A stretch of 64,000 nt of DNA from Basidiobolus meristosporus CBS 931.73 (taxonomy: Eukaryota > Basidiobolomycota > Basidiobolomycetes > Basidiobolales > Basidiobolaceae): assembly GCA_002104905.1 (NCBI GenBank), contig MCFE01000042.1:62001-126000 (forward strand). Reading direction: 5' to 3'. Shown piece after piece: positions 24,241 through 37,746 of this stretch. Each line of letters starts with the position of its first letter. Position 1 is the first letter of the stretch. A model generated the notes under the pieces. It was not told the origin of the DNA, did not search any database, and worked only from the letters and a program-made list of their open reading frames with translations. The position numbers and the translations under genes are program-made.

Positions 24241-24669
24241 TGTTACAAGTCTTGGTATAAGAGTTGCAGAGGATTAGGGTGTTGCAATTTAAGAAGTGAT
24301 TTGGATATAAGGAACTTATCAAGAAACAGTGATAATAGTTGAACTGTTGCTTGTTCATAAAGAAGCTCAGTATTTATACCTTTGTAGAAGTAATACAGCT
24401 GCAACACTAAGTAGGGAGGGTTTCTCAATATTCAGGAGCATTCTGTAACAGTTTCAGGGTTAGTACATAATGTTTGGTAATAGTGCTAATTTGATCCTGA
24501 CTATAGGGGAATAATCATAAGATCATATATCTAGAGAAAGTGGCAAAGTTAAGGCAATAAATGAGTCCTACAGTGACTAAGACTAGCCTAGAATTGTTAA
24601 GTAAATTTTTAGCTGCTGAATGATACCAAATAGTCCAATATTTCAACACTCCCCCTCAACTAAATAATT

Positions 24670-27600
24670 TCATAATCCCAATTTCTCTCTAAGGATCTCA
24701 AACTGTGGCCTAGCTAGTGGTTTTGTCAATATGTCTGCCACCATTTTGTCAGTTGGGCAGTAAACCAGCTCTACTAAGTTATTTTCTACAGCTTCCCTCA
24801 CAAAGTGATGCTGTATATCAATGTGCTTAGTTCTGGCATGATTAGTAGGATTTCTAGCTAATGAAATACAACTTTGATTATCCTTGTAAATACATGTTGG
24901 TTCACCTGAATTAAAACCTAAGTCTTTGAATAATTTTTGTAGCTATATAGCCTCCTTAGTTGCTTGACATGCAGCCATATATTTGGCTTCAGTTGTAGAT
25001 AGTGCCACAGTTGGTTGTTTCTTGCAACTCCAAGTAATAGCTGCACCAGCATAAAGAAATACATAGCCTGTGGTAGAGCATCTGTCAATCAAATCCCTAC
25101 CCCAATCTGAATCACTATAACCATCAAATTTTTGCCTATTAGCTGCTCCAGAGTATTCCAATACCATATTTATGGTACCTTGTAGATATCTGAAAATCTG
25201 CTTAACTGCTGCAATTTGATCTGATCCATAATTCTGCATAAATTGACTGACTATTCCAACTGCTACTGCAATATCATGACGTGTAGACACCATCAAGTAC
25301 ATTAGGCTACCAACCATTGATTGATAGGGAAAGTTTTGGTCCATATTTGAGCCGTTTTCATCTATAACTGGCTGAGATTTGCTTAATCTCAGGTTATTGT
25401 CCATAGGGGTTGCTGCAGGCTTGCAATTTTCCATTTTGAAGCGTCTAAGAATGTCCCTGATGTACTTAGACTGATTCAGCACAATTTTCTGCGTAGGTAT
25501 GTCAAATTTGACCTCAATTCCAAGAAAATAGCTCAATTTTCCAAGATCTTTCATCTCAAACTTGCTGAAGAGATCTGATTTCGTCTGTTTAAGTGCCTCT
25601 TGATCACTTGTAGCTATAATTAGGTCGTCCACATAAAGAACTAGGATGATCACAACCTTTTTGAGCTGTTTCACATATATACTGTGATCTGCAGTGCTAC
25701 GAGAGGACCCAATTTCCTCTAGATATGTGTCAATCTTGTTATACCATGCTGTGGGTGCCTGCTTAAGCCCATACAACAATTTTCTAAGTTTGCACACCTT
25801 ATGGGGGCTTTTTGGATCGGTAAAACCTTCTGGTTGCTCCATATATATAGTTTCTTGCAAATCCCCATTTAGAAAGGCTGTTTTGACGTCCATTTGGTGT
25901 AGATCTAGACTGTGTACAGCTGCCAGGGCTAGAACTGTCCTGATAGAGTTAAACTTGGCAACCGGAGCAAATGTTTCCTTAAAGTCTAGTCCCTGGATCT
26001 GGGAATAGCCTTTAGCTACCAATCTAGCCTTGTACTTATCAACGGCACCATTTGAGGTTATCTTGATCTTGTAGACCCATCTACATCCTATTGGCTTTCT
26101 CCCATTTGGTAAATCTACCAGTTCCCACGTTTTTGCCTTGATCAGTGATTGGTACTCCTCCTGCATGGCTTGTTGCCACTTAGTAGCATCTGGACCTTGC
26201 ATTGCCTGTTCCAGATTCTGAGGTATGGCACATAAGGCAGGATAAGCTTCTTCATGATCATTGGATGTCTGCCACCAGGATCCAGGAGCATTTCTTATTC
26301 TGGTAGATCTCCTAACTGGGATAATCTGTTCTGATCTGGAACTGGTAGAAGTATCTTCCTCATTTGTGTCGATTGCATCATCAGGCAGCTGGCCAATGAT
26401 TTCTGTGGCTTTCTGATCTGAATTCTCCTCAAATACAACGTCCCTGCTCTTGATCAGCTTCTGAATTTTGCCATCATACACTCTATACCCTTTAGTATCT
26501 TTAAAATACCCAAGAAAGATCCCTTTTCTACTCTTTGGTTCCAACTTTGAGCGTTTTTTGTCAGGGATGTGATAAAAAACATCACTGCCAAAGATCCTGA
26601 GGTGCTGGAGATCTGGTTTTTTGCCTGTATATGCTTCAAAGGGTGTAGAATCACGTAGTGCTGTTGTTGGGCATCTGTTCTTGATGTATACAGCGGTAGC
26701 AACAGATTCAGCCCAAAACTTGTAGTCCATTCCCTTATCATGTAGCATAGATCTTCCCATCTCTACTATTGTACTATTTGCACGTTCTGCTACTCCATTT
26801 TGCTGTGGAGTATGAGGAACTGTGGTCTGTTGAAGTATACCAGTAGACAAGCAGTATTTTGCAAACTACTTTGAGCAGTATTCTCCTCCATTGTCACTTC
26901 ATAGTACCTTCAATTTACACCCAGTTTGCGTTTCTGCCATGTTCTTAAAGTGCTTAAACGTCTCTAAAGCTTCATCCTTTGTTTTGAGGAAGTACACCCA
27001 TGTATATCTTGTCTTGTCATCAATAAACGTCATAAAGTATCTCTTGGCTCCAAAGGACAGTGTTCTCATGGGGCCACATATGTCTGAGTGTACAATAGCC
27101 AATATTTCGGTAGTATTGATGCCTTCTGAGCTCTTGAAACGTTGCCTAGCTTGCTTGCCATATGAACATTCCTTACAAACATTCAATTTGATCGGAATTG
27201 AGTATTTTAGGCCCAAAACAAGCTGATTTTTCACCAATTGGCTCATTTTCTGTTCCCCTATGTGTCCTAGCCTCCTATGCCACGTCTCCCAGTTGGTTTC
27301 ATCAGTTTCAGCAATGTTGACATACTCAGGTACAAGGATCTTGCATTGTAACTTGTATATATTGTGATCTCTGATTCCCAAAGCCAATTTTTGTCCATTT
27401 TCACTCAATATTGAGCAGCTCAGCTTAGTAAAAACAAATTTCAGTCCCTGAGTAGTTGCTTTACTGACTGAGAGTAGGTTCTTAGCTATTCCAGGTACAT
27501 AGAGTACGTCAGTCAGTTTTGCTGTTGTTGCCCCTGAGTTATCACTCATATTTAGTTGTATAGACCCACTAGCGGTAGCTTCCAATGCAGAGTTATCTCC

Positions 27601-28530
27601 CAGATAAACCTTTCTTATGGGAATAGTCTTTAAGTTGCTGAACCAATCCTTTATACCACAAATATGCTGTGATGCTCCAGAGTCAATATACCATTCATTA
27701 CTTTGGTTACTTGCACTCTCTTGTACAGTGACAAATAACTGTTCATCAGTAGTTATATGGTTTGCCTGCTCCAGTTTCTGTTTTTTGTCTGCTTGTTTCT
27801 TCTTGCATTCTCTTGCCCAGTGTCCTGGCTTCTTAGAGTGGTTACAGCAGCCAGGTTTTCTTCGGTTTTGTTGCTTTCCCTTCTTTTCTGTATGCCTTTC
27901 TGAACTGAATAAAGCATTATCTTCAATTTTCTCTGCTTGATCATTATGTCTGAGTTCTTCATGGAGAAGTCTTCCTTTGACATAGTCTAAAGTCAAGTTG
28001 TCTTCTCTGCTTTCAAAAGAAAGTATGAGTGGCTCATACTCGTCTGGTAGGCTGCAAAGCAGACAGAGTATCTTTTCTTCATCATCTACACCAGCATTAA
28101 TACTGTAAAGTTCTTCTGCAAGTGTCTCCATTCTGGTAATGAGTTGTAGCATGTCATCATCTGGCTTTTTTCTCATGTTGAAGAACTTTTGTTTCAAATA
28201 AAGCTTGCTTGATACTGACTTTGCTCTAAAGATCTTCTCTAAGGATTCCCATGCTGCTTTGGCAGTATTTGAGGCATGGATTTGTCCAATGAAGGAGTCT
28301 TGCACATTGATGCATATTGCATTGAAGGCCTTTCTCTCCTTCTCTTGAAACTTCTCCACATCTTCTGCTGTTCCTTTGGGCTCAACTTCCTTTCCTGTTA
28401 CTATGTTCCAAAGCTTTCTTTCCTCAAGGTGGATCTGCATCTTGATTCTCCAAAGTCTGTAGTTCTTCCCATCAAACCTCTCCTTTACAGGGAAGATGTT
28501 GGTATTGCTTTGTTTGCTGGTAGAAGTCAT
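24670..28530 (-). pseudogene. Copia-1 gag-pol polyprotein with three in-frame stops
   Basis: A single frame of 1286 codons plus stop from the ATG at 28530. Order: gag with a zinc knuckle whose second Cys is Ser ('CCNHSKKPGHWAREC'), aspartic protease 'YIDSGASQHI', pre-integrase 'WHRRLGHI', integrase, then RT 'VLYVDDLIIA' and RNase H 'ALSTTEAKYMAACQAT'. Premature stops: TGA at 26899-26901 (within the integrase SDNGGEY motif), TAG at 26866-26868, and TAG at 24943-24945 where copia elements normally have Trp. No frameshifts seen. Order and family are certain; activity is excluded unless stops are read through. Confidence 0.88.
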
Positions 28531-28553
28531 CTTTTAGAATAGATTAAGGCAAT

Positions 28554-28567
28554 CAGGGCTCATAACC
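28554..28567 (-). other. Primer binding site of Copia-1 (half-tRNA type)
   Basis: On the minus strand, GGTTATGAGCCCTG directly follows the 5' LTR. It is complementary to the anticodon stem-loop of initiator tRNA-Met, not to a tRNA 3' end. Drosophila copia and yeast Ty5 use this priming mode. Confidence 0.8.
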
Positions 28568-29270
28568 TGTTGCAATTTAAGAAGTGATTTGGATATAAGG
28601 AACTTATCAAGAAATAGTGATAATAGTTGAACTGTTGTTTATTCATAAAGAAGCTCAGTATTTATACCTTTGTAGAAGTAATACAGCTGCAACACTAAGT
28701 AGGGAGGGTTTCTCAATATTCAGGAGCATTCTGTAACAGTTTCAGGGTTAGTACATAATGTTTGGTAATAGCGCTAATTTGATCCTGACTATAGGGGAAT
28801 AATAATAAGATCATATATCTAAAGAAAGTGGCAAAGTTAAGGCAGTAAATGAGTCCTACAGTGACTAAGACTAGCCTAGAATTGCTAAGTAAATTTTTAG
28901 CTGCTGAATGATACCAAATAGTCCAATATTTCAACATAGGGAGGCTAGCTAGAATTGTATTCACTAAAACTTGAACTGATCTTTATTGAGGTTCCAGCAG
29001 CTTCTTATATACATTTTGCCAGATGAATTGCTGACTAATTGTAATTCCTAATGTAGGCTATGGCTGATGACTCATTTGATTTCATCATCATCACCCAATA
29101 AGACTCTACTTATTGTATCTATTTCCGTCTGATAAGGACCTGCTGATTCATTTGCTGACTAATGCTACTGATTTGATAGATCAAACAGATATACTGATAA
29201 GCTAAACATATAACTAGTTGATTTGACTAAAACTGATCTAACTTAAACACTCAAGTGGCAGATCATAACA

Positions 29271-30870
29271 CTTCACTTGGTCTGTATTCATAACATGCTT
29301 CAAGTGGATCAGAATCACAAAGTACTCTGTTATAACCCCTACTTTTAAAATATACATATGCGGCATATGATAATTATTGATCATGGATCATAGATTTTGC
29401 CACATCAATTACTGATTGCATGCACATTCTGCTACTACAGTTTGCAATTGGGAGTATTGCATAGTAGTCTCTTGCTTTATCTCACAAATTTGCAGAAGAG
29501 GTAGAAGAGTTTTGAGCTATATTCTCCACCATTGTTGGAGCATATTTTCTTGATTTTTTTACCAATTTCTCTCTCCACCATGGCTTTAAGCTCCCTGAGC
29601 ATAGACAGAGCATCCTCCATTCTTTCCATGAAGTAGACACATATGTATCTTGTATGATGATCAATACAAGTGCTCAAATACTTCATCCCACCCAAGGATA
29701 AATTTTGCATAGGTCTACACAGATCCAAGTGAATCAAACTCTATTTCTTCTTAGTCTTTATTAGCAGAGAGATCTTAAACATTCCCCTGGCTTGTTTACC
29801 ATATATGAAGGCTTCACTGTACTACAAACTAGCTGGGGGATCAATTATTACTCTGAAAATTAGTAAATATTTGGTAGTTTTGCTTTAATAATCAAAACTG
29901 ATGTGTTCAAATCTCCTGTGTTAAAGCATTGGTGAATCTTCAGTCAGGTTACTTATATTGGCTTCCATATATAATGGATTAGAAGTCAGTAGTCCAAATT
30001 CTGATCTCCAATATCCAAAGCAGTATGGGCACCATTTGATCAGTAATCCTGCATCCAGAGCTGGCTAAGCTAAAACCAAGTCATTCTGTTACTGCCTTGC
30101 TTACAGATAGTAGAAACTTGGCTATTTCTGGTACAAAGCGTACTTCTTTGATGGTCAGCGTATGACTTTCTTCACTGCGCCTAAGGTTTACATGGATAGA
30201 TCCTTCTCCCACTGTATCAAATGTTCTATCATTACCCATGAAAACCTACTTGGAATTTCTTTATGTTTGTAAAGAGTTGCTTATCATCATATTTAGTGCA
30301 GATTTAGGTAGGGTCTGATGATTGTCTTTCCTTTTGCCGCAGTTACAAGACAGATTGCTATTTTCTTTAAAGGGTCATAGGCATATCCTTGCTTAGTTAT
30401 TGCTGACTATTAAAGCATTTTCTCCTTCCTTCTTGTTGAGCTTGATTTTCTTGATTTTTCTTCCATGAGCCTTCCATATATACAATATGAGGTCAAACTT
30501 CCAGTTCTGGAATCTAAGGCTGACATGGCCATGAAACCTATGTGTCAGGCTATTCAGGATGGTAACTATCATGTACAAATCAGAGGTAGGTATGTTGACA
30601 GATTCCATCTCTTCCACTAGCAGAGTAATTTGGTTAATTAGATTTTTCATTTCTTCTCCTGGCAGTGACTTTGTAGTAACATATTTTTGTGTAAGATACA
30701 TTTTCATAGCAGCTGAACACAACTGAGAGGTGCCTCCTAATGCCCTACAAGCATTCTTAGCCACTTTTGCTCTTGGGCATTGAATTAGCCATTGTTCTTT
30801 TATATTTAAACAGATGCTATTGATGGCACTCCATTCTTTCTTATGGTACTTAAAGGATTCCACTCCCATA
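29271..30870 (-). mobile_element. Copia C: integrase to gag segment
   Basis: Minus-strand remnants: integrase core at 29477-29737 ('IHLDLCRPMQNLSLGGMKYL', 'CIDHHTRYICVYFMERMEDA', 'NNGGEYS') and gag at 30393-30869 ('WSAINSICLNIKEQWLIQCP'). The gag N-terminus is cut at 30870 by Tnp2-transposon copy 2; sequence matching the missing part occurs at 43919-44044. Confidence 0.65.
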
Positions 30871-33176
30871 TTTTTAGAAGGGTATTATATTGAATGAGGT
30901 AGAAATTGGCTTGGGACTGGGTGAAGCCCAGCATACCTTGGTAAAGTTGTCTCAAAACAACTAGTTGCTTGTTGCATCCAACCCAACTCTGCATTTCTTA
31001 ACTGAATACCCACACATTGGGGCTGCTTAGTTTCTTAATGCCAATGACATAGGTGTTTCCATGCCCAAATCTGTCATTGGCATTTTCTAACTCTTCTAGC
31101 CTGTCCTCCATTTGCCAATTCATCACATCCATGAGAGACATAAAGGTAAGATTCTTAATGAGACTGGATATGACAGTACCTGAAAATTGACTTGTCTTCC
31201 TATCTCCCCACACATCCGCTCCATCAGAAACTCCCAAAAGGTGAAGCAAAGCCCAACATTTTCCACTCACCTAGCAAGATGGAGTAGAGAATGAATACAG
31301 TAGCAGCCAAGATCTACACATTCACCTTTATGCTTGCAGTATAGCTGCTCAAATCCTATCACAACCTCCCTTACATAAAAGCTGCTGAGGTGTCAAGTTG
31401 GCATAGGTAATTTGCTTCTGGGTAAATACTCCTACAATGTCAACATATGACTCCCAATGCTTCAAATGTATTCTTGATAGAAATGGCTTGAATGGGCCAC
31501 TAGCATAAATACATATCTAGTTGTTCCAGTCCTTACATTTGCATTCTTGCGTATGAATATGAATATTGATTGGAGCTGGTCTGAAGTACCTTTAGCTGCA
31601 GACACCCTGTAATATATAGCCAACTCTGTAATATCTGGCCAGTTGTTTCAAATTTCCCTGGTATCATAAGGGGCTCATTCAGCTAGAAATACCCCATGTA
31701 CAACTTGGTCATGAATATATGGATATTATTGGAGAGCAAATGCATTGCTCCCAGTGGACAGCTTTTGCTCTAAAAGATACCTCCTCTCTTAAGTAACTCC
31801 AGTTTCTATCTAATTCAATATTCTGGCCAATTGATTATAGGTTGCCAACCTTGCTGAAATTGCATGCTGACTTTGATATGTTCTCTCTGTGGGTAGATTA
31901 TGTTTTTAGTGTTGATGCTTGGTTATTAATATTATGTGAGAGTTATGGAGTAAATCCCTGGGATCCCAAACATTCAACAGCAATACACTACATTGTGCAC
32001 AGAAAAGCCAGCTATCTTTCTGATGGCAGGGGTATCTTCAATGCAGACAATACAATGCGCTTTGATCTAATGGCCATTTAGTGGTATCCCACTGGAAAGC
32101 ATACCAAATTCATCCAGCAATGAATACAGGTATCTGTACAGGTTGGATGGTAATCTAGGCTCAGATATTAGTGAGACCACCATAGATTTCTGCAAAATAC
32201 CATAGGATAGGCAGCAGACCAAGGTTAATGAAAATCAGTGGTAAGCAGGACTTGCCGTTAGAGTACTTGTTCAATGGGAACCGTTCAAGTGCTAAGGCAA
32301 AAACATAGTCAAACATGCCCTAAAAGTAGCCCTTGCTTCTGCGTTGTTTGTAATAATTGCAGTCTAATATATTGAAGATGTTTGTGCTTGATTGATACTG
32401 AGTGCAGTAATATATAGCTTTGCAATATTTATTAGCCAGCATGAACTTCTTTAAATAGGGTGTTACTGGAACATATCCAAAGTGTGATCAATGTTTTCCT
32501 CCTTTGGTGGTGGATTCATGACAAGTTGCACACCTTGCAATGATGATATTTTCTGATGTGAATATCATGAAGCTGTTAACACATGCCAGTATCAGTGCAG
32601 CCTCTAGATCATATGTTGCCAGCCTCATGACAGCTGTCCATTTGTACTATGCAGATGGTAAGTTGCATCCTGGAATAATTTTTACAAGGGGTAGGTGTAA
32701 ATCTCAGGCCCCCGTTACTGATATTTGTGGAAACACGCCACTTCACTAGCCACAACATCACATCAGTCACCAGCAAATGGTGTGCTGGGCTCACTTGGTG
32801 CCATAAAGTCTCCTTGGTGTTTTTTCTGCAGTCTTTGTCTCAATGCATATTGGGATTTGGCTGGGCTCATACAGCAATACTGTTGTTAGAGGAGATAGGC
32901 TCAGAATCCATTAGTAAGCCTTCTTCTTCAGAGCTATCACTCTGTGTGCCATATTCATAAGGCTGAGATGAGCCTAAAAGCTTTGTAAACTCACCTGACT
33001 CAGTTTGTGCAAGGTGAAAGCATGGGCAAATAACTTGTGTAGAGTAACCATTATCCCAGGTAGGGAATATATTATATTTGCTGCAATGAAGGAACTTGAG
33101 TAGCTCAGTGTCACAGCCAAGAGTTGAGCCATTTCCAGTATAACAGTAGAGGAAAACTGTATGGTTTTTGAAGCTC

Positions 33177-33544
33177 TGTTATGATCTGCCGCTTGAATGT
33201 TTAAGTTAGATCAGTTTTTAGTCAAATCAATTAGTATATGTTTAGGTTATCAGTATATCAGTATTATCTATGAAATCAGTAGCATTAGTCAGCAAATGAA
33301 TCAGCAGATCCTTATCAGACAGAAAAAGATATATTAAGTAGGATCTTATTGGGTGATGATGATGCAATCAAATGAGTCATCAGCCACAACCTACATTAGG
33401 AAATACAATTAGTCAGCAATTGATCTGGCAAAATGTATATAAGGAGCTGCTGGAACCTCAATAAAAATCAGTTCAAGTTTTAGTGAATACAATACTAGCT
33501 AAACTCCCTATTCCTCTACAACTCTTATACCAAGACTTGTAACA
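33177..33544 (+). repeat. 5' LTR of the intact gypsy element
   Basis: TGTTATGATCTGCC...CTTGTAACA. Contains a TATA-like 'tgtatataagg' and an 'aataaaa' near its end, consistent with promoter and polyadenylation functions. Confidence 0.95.
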
Positions 33545-33602
33545 TTGGTAGCAGCGATAACCAGAAACCTCCCTCCTGAAGAAAGAAGAAAACACCCTCA
33601 AG

Positions 33603-36600
33603 ATGTCGGACAATCAAGAATGGAAGAATGCCATGCAGCAAATCCTGGCCCAACAGCAACAGCTACTCCAGATCCTCAGCCAACAGCAACAAGGAATGAC
33701 TACCATGGCTCAGAGCCAGCAAAGCCCTATCAAGAGCAACTTTAGTGTGAAGGTCAACCGGTACCATGGCAGAGTCAATGAAAACCTGGGAACTTGGCTC
33801 TTTCAGATTGAAGAAGCTTTTAAAGCTAAAGGAATTGCTCCAGAGAGCAAGTTGCATTATGCAGCTTCTTACCTGGCAGATGCAGCTTTACAGTGGTACC
33901 ACAACAAGATCAGGTCAGCTACTATGATGGGATGCTCTACAATCTCTACCTGGGATGAGTTTGTGTCGGAAATTCAGGATGCTTTTGAACCTCCACACCA
34001 GCAGACACTACTAAGAAGGAAGTTAAAGACACTCAGACAGAAAGGAATGGTGCAAGAATACATCTATGAGTACAGATGTCTACTTGGACAAATTGAAAGA
34101 ATGGACCCCTTGGATCAAGTTGAATACTTTATTGATGGGTTGAAAGAAAGAACTCGCAAGGAAGTCAATTACCGAAGACCTCAGACTATTGAAGAAGCCA
34201 TCAAGATTGCCATTGACTATGACTCAGCTATGTTTGGAGTTGGGAAGCCTACAGTGACTAGTCAGAAAGGCTATAATCATTATGAAAGAAGACAATCAGA
34301 AGCAGTACCAATGGAAATAGACGCTATGCAGAAGAATCCCTCCTCAGAAGAATGCAAGAAGAGAGGACTTTGCTTTAATTGCCACCAGCAGGGACATATT
34401 GCAAAATACTGCCCTCAGAGAAGAAATGGACACCAGCCAACAAGAACCTTCAACCATATTGAATCCCATGAACACAATAATGAGGAAGATGAGCTTGAAG
34501 AAGACTCGGAACTCACCTTCCATATGACAGAAGAGTACTTGTCCCAAATGACTTCAAACTCAGGGAAGTTATTGTACCTGAATGGAGCAATCAATGGAGT
34601 ACCTGCCAAGATCATGATTGACTCAGGAGCATCGCATGAGTACATGTCAGAGCAATTTGCTTTGAAAGCTGGAATCAACTCGGAACCTACCAAATCAACT
34701 TCAGTCTCCACAGCAGATGGGAACTCCCACATAATCAACCGTATTACCCAGCCAGTAAGAATGAAGATCAATGACTATGAAGAAGACCTACAGGCTTATA
34801 TATTTGGGAACTGCAAGTTTGACCTTGTACTTGGGAAAACCTGGCTATTTTGTCGTAATCCATCAATCAACTGGAGAACCCATGCTACTCAGATCCAAAA
34901 AGACAACAAGACCTATGAGCTATTACCTGCCAGGCTGGATTTCAACTTGGTCAATTCCAGTGTGTGTGAGACAAGTGAACTTAGCAAGACCCAGTTCTGT
35001 AGAGCACTTAGAAAAGGTACCCAGATGTTCCTCATGGCGGTATTACAGGAGGATTCCTCTATCCCAGCACCCCAGCAGGTCCAGACTCTCTTGAAGAAAT
35101 ATTCAGACGTGTTTCCAGATGAGCTTGTAAGCCTACCACCAGTCAGAGACGTGGATCATGCCATTGACACAGGAGATAGCCCTCCAGTGAGCAAGACACC
35201 TTACAGAATGAGTCCATTGGAATTGGAGGAAATGAAGAAACAAATTGATCAGCTATTGGAGCAAGGATACATCAGGCCCAGCAAGTCACCTTGGGGAGCA
35301 CCAGTGCTTTTTGTGAAAAAGAAGGATGGAACACTTAGGATGTGCATTGACTACAGAGCCCTGAACTCAGTTACCGTCAAGAATAAGTACCCCATACCTC
35401 GGATTGATGAGCTTTTGGACCAACTTAATGGAGCCACTATTTTCAGCAAGATCGACCTCATGTCAGGATACAACCAGATTAGGGTGAAACCAGAAGATAT
35501 CCCTAAGACAGCATTCAGGACCAGATATGGACATTACGAGTACTTAGTCATGAGTTTTGGCCTCACTAATGCCCCTGCAACATTCATGACGCTGATGCAG
35601 ACTGTCTTTCAGGAGTACTTAGACAAGTTTGTGATAATCTACCTGGATGACATATTGATATACAGCAAGACAGAAAAGGATCACATGGTGCACATTGAAA
35701 AGGTCTTGAAGAAACTAAGAGAGAACAAGCTATACGGCAAGCTAGCCAAGTGTGAATTCTTCAAGGAACACGTAGAATATCTGGGACACATAGTGACTAG
35801 CACAGGAGTAACCTTAGACCCCAAGAAGGTGGAAGTAATCAAGAATTTGAAGCAGCCCCATAGCATATCAGAACTCAGATCCTTCCTTGGAATGGTTTCC
35901 TATTATCGGAGATTTGTCAAGTCATTTGCAAGTATTGCAGCCCCTTTAACTGATATCCTCAAGAAAGAGAATACCTACAAGTGGGACATAGCTTGTGAGA
36001 CTGCCTTCCAGACGCTAAAGAATGAACTTGCTAAGTTACCAAGCTTAAGAATACCAGACTTCAGAAAAGAGTTCACTCTATGCACAGATGCTTCAGATTA
36101 TGCAATTGGTGGAGTGCTGAGCCAAGAACACGAGGGAAAGGACTACCCTGTTGCCTTTGAATCCAAGAAACTGAACTCAGCAGAACAAAACTATCCAGTC
36201 CATGAGAAGGAGATGCTTGCTATAATACACTGTTTGAAGACATGGAGATGCTATATTGAAGGAGTCAAATGCACTGTGAAGACTGATCATGCCTCCCTCA
36301 AGTATATATTTACTCAGAAGGTACTCTCTAGAAGAATGACAAGATGGAGTGAATACATTCAGCAATTTGACCTGGAGATTGTCTACTGCCCTGGAAAAAA
36401 CAACACGGTTGCTGATGCCTTATCAAGATTAGATCAAGTTGCACAACTCAACTTGGTGCATGAATCAGATTGGCCTAGCCTATTACCAAAGTACTTGGAG
36501 GACCAAGCCATTCCTAATGAGGTGGATGAAGATATCAAGAAGATAATCCGGGATGAAGCCAGCAAATTTGTTGTACAGGATGAAACACTCTACCGAATTG

Positions 36601-37736
36601 TTGATGGAAGCCCTATTGCCTATTGTCCTTATGTTGCTCGCCTGGATTTAATACATAAGCTACACAATGGATATGGACATCTTGGGATTGAAGGAACCTA
36701 TAGCCTTGTAAAAGCCAGAGCATGGTGGCCCAGAATGAAACAAGACATTGAGAAGCTAGTAAAAACATGCCCAAACTGCCAAATCAATCAAGGCCAGCCA
36801 CAAAGAATTGCCGAACTCTTCCCTTTGGAGCCTGTAAGACCATTTGAGAGATGGGGAATTGACTTTATTGGAAGACTGCCAACTACCAGGAAATGTAACC
36901 GTTGGATCCTAGTAGCTATTGACCATGCCACTAAATGGCCAGTTGCTAAAGCCGTACCAATAGCCAGTGAACAAGAAGTTGCAAGTTTCATTTACCATGA
37001 GATCCTGATGAAGTTTGGATGCCCTGTGGAGATCTTATCCGATAGAGGTGCAAACTTTATGGCAAAGACATTAGAGGCTTACCTGGAAATGCAGCAGATC
37101 AGACACTTGAAAACCTCGGCATATCACCCCAGAACTAATGGAGTCACTGAGCGGTTTAATGGATTATTTGGAAAAATGCTGACTAAGTATGCAAATGGAG
37201 TTGTCAGTAGATGGGATGAGTATATAGACCAAGCACTCTTTGCATGCAGAGTCAGAGTACACAACACCACCCAGCAATCACCATTTTACTTAGTTTATGG
37301 ATGTGAACCTAGGATTCCAGGAGATCTCACACAACCCAAGCTTACAGATGCCTTAGAAGATGAACTTAGTCAGCCAAGTAGACACCAGCAACTGGAACAA
37401 AGACGTCAAGAGGCACAGACCAAAGTATCTCAAAGTGCAGAAAAGATGAAGCAGAGATTTGATAAGACTATAGCACCAGAAGCATTGACAGTTGGGAACT
37501 TTGTATTGCTAAGAAACAACACTCGGAAGAAGTTTGAGCCACAATGGACAGGACCATTCAAGATCATCAGAGAATGTCCATTTGCAACTTACCAACTGGT
37601 GGACAAGCAAGGTAATATCCGGGAAGACTTAGTGCATAGGGACAGACTCAAGCTTGCAAGACTTGCTGATAATACTGAACCATCAAGATATTGGTATCAC
37701 AAGAAAAGAGATTCAGGAGAACTCTCTCAACTTTAG
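33603..37736 (+). CDS. Ty3/gypsy gag-pol polyprotein
   Basis: 1377 aa, no interruptions. Gln-rich N-terminus, then gag (about residues 60-200), a CCHC zinc knuckle '[14 protein letters not shown]' (about 257-270), aspartic protease '[12 protein letters not shown]' (about 340), reverse transcriptase with 'YLDDILIYS' (about 680), RNase H '[12 protein letters not shown]' (about 825), an integrase zinc domain with 'CPNCQ' (about 1055), and the integrase DDE core: 'GIDFIG', 'SDRGANF', 'GVTERFN' (about 1085-1180). The C-terminus has a GPY/F-like 'WTGPFKI' motif but I see no chromodomain. Gag and pol are in one frame, so no frameshift is needed. Confidence 0.96.
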   Translation: MSDNQEWKNAMQQILAQQQQLLQILSQQQQGMTTMAQSQQSPIKSNFSVKVNRYHGRVNENLGTWLFQIEEAFKAKGIAPESKLHYAASYLADAALQWYHNKIRSATMMGCSTISTWDEFVSEIQDAFEPPHQQTLLRRKLKTLRQKGMVQEYIYEYRCLLGQIERMDPLDQVEYFIDGLKERTRKEVNYRRPQTIEEAIKIAIDYDSAMFGVGKPTVTSQKGYNHYERRQSEAVPMEIDAMQKNPSSEECKKRGLCFNCHQQGHIAKYCPQRRNGHQPTRTFNHIESHEHNNEEDELEEDSELTFHMTEEYLSQMTSNSGKLLYLNGAINGVPAKIMIDSGASHEYMSEQFALKAGINSEPTKSTSVSTADGNSHIINRITQPVRMKINDYEEDLQAYIFGNCKFDLVLGKTWLFCRNPSINWRTHATQIQKDNKTYELLPARLDFNLVNSSVCETSELSKTQFCRALRKGTQMFLMAVLQEDSSIPAPQQVQTLLKKYSDVFPDELVSLPPVRDVDHAIDTGDSPPVSKTPYRMSPLELEEMKKQIDQLLEQGYIRPSKSPWGAPVLFVKKKDGTLRMCIDYRALNSVTVKNKYPIPRIDELLDQLNGATIFSKIDLMSGYNQIRVKPEDIPKTAFRTRYGHYEYLVMSFGLTNAPATFMTLMQTVFQEYLDKFVIIYLDDILIYSKTEKDHMVHIEKVLKKLRENKLYGKLAKCEFFKEHVEYLGHIVTSTGVTLDPKKVEVIKNLKQPHSISELRSFLGMVSYYRRFVKSFASIAAPLTDILKKENTYKWDIACETAFQTLKNELAKLPSLRIPDFRKEFTLCTDASDYAIGGVLSQEHEGKDYPVAFESKKLNSAEQNYPVHEKEMLAIIHCLKTWRCYIEGVKCTVKTDHASLKYIFTQKVLSRRMTRWSEYIQQFDLEIVYCPGKNNTVADALSRLDQVAQLNLVHESDWPSLLPKYLEDQAIPNEVDEDIKKIIRDEASKFVVQDETLYRIVDGSPIAYCPYVARLDLIHKLHNGYGHLGIEGTYSLVKARAWWPRMKQDIEKLVKTCPNCQINQGQPQRIAELFPLEPVRPFERWGIDFIGRLPTTRKCNRWILVAIDHATKWPVAKAVPIASEQEVASFIYHEILMKFGCPVEILSDRGANFMAKTLEAYLEMQQIRHLKTSAYHPRTNGVTERFNGLFGKMLTKYANGVVSRWDEYIDQALFACRVRVHNTTQQSPFYLVYGCEPRIPGDLTQPKLTDALEDELSQPSRHQQLEQRRQEAQTKVSQSAEKMKQRFDKTIAPEALTVGNFVLLRNNTRKKFEPQWTGPFKIIRECPFATYQLVDKQGNIREDLVHRDRLKLARLADNTEPSRYWYHKKRDSGELSQL

Positions 37737-37746
37737 TAGGGGAGAA

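Larger units (their letters stand above)
24280..28936 (-). mobile_element. Copia-1, nearly complete Ty1/copia retrotransposon
   Basis: LTRs 24280-24648 and 28568-28936 (369 bp each, TGTTG...CAACA) differ at about 8 positions. Perfect 5-bp target duplication TAGGG at 24275-24279 and 28937-28941. On the minus strand the primer site is complementary to the anticodon arm of initiator tRNA-Met (28554-28567), and a polypurine tract lies beside 24649. One long frame (24670-28530) encodes gag-protease-integrase-RT-RNase H with three nonsense codons. The element is therefore relatively young but disabled. Confidence 0.92.
24241..29270 (-). repeat. Solo gypsy LTR split by Copia-1
   Basis: 24241-24279 plus 28942-29270 together form one LTR of the same family as the intact gypsy at 33177-38114, in reverse orientation and diverged from it. 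The outer flanks are 'cttc' on both sides (24237-24240 and 29271-29274), a 4-bp target duplication. It is interrupted by Copia-1. Confidence 0.85.

Noticed and set aside
26850-26850. Start codon of a separate Copia-1 ORF2
   Set aside because: It is a TTG in the same frame as ORF1; the two ORFs are one polyprotein frame interrupted by stops.
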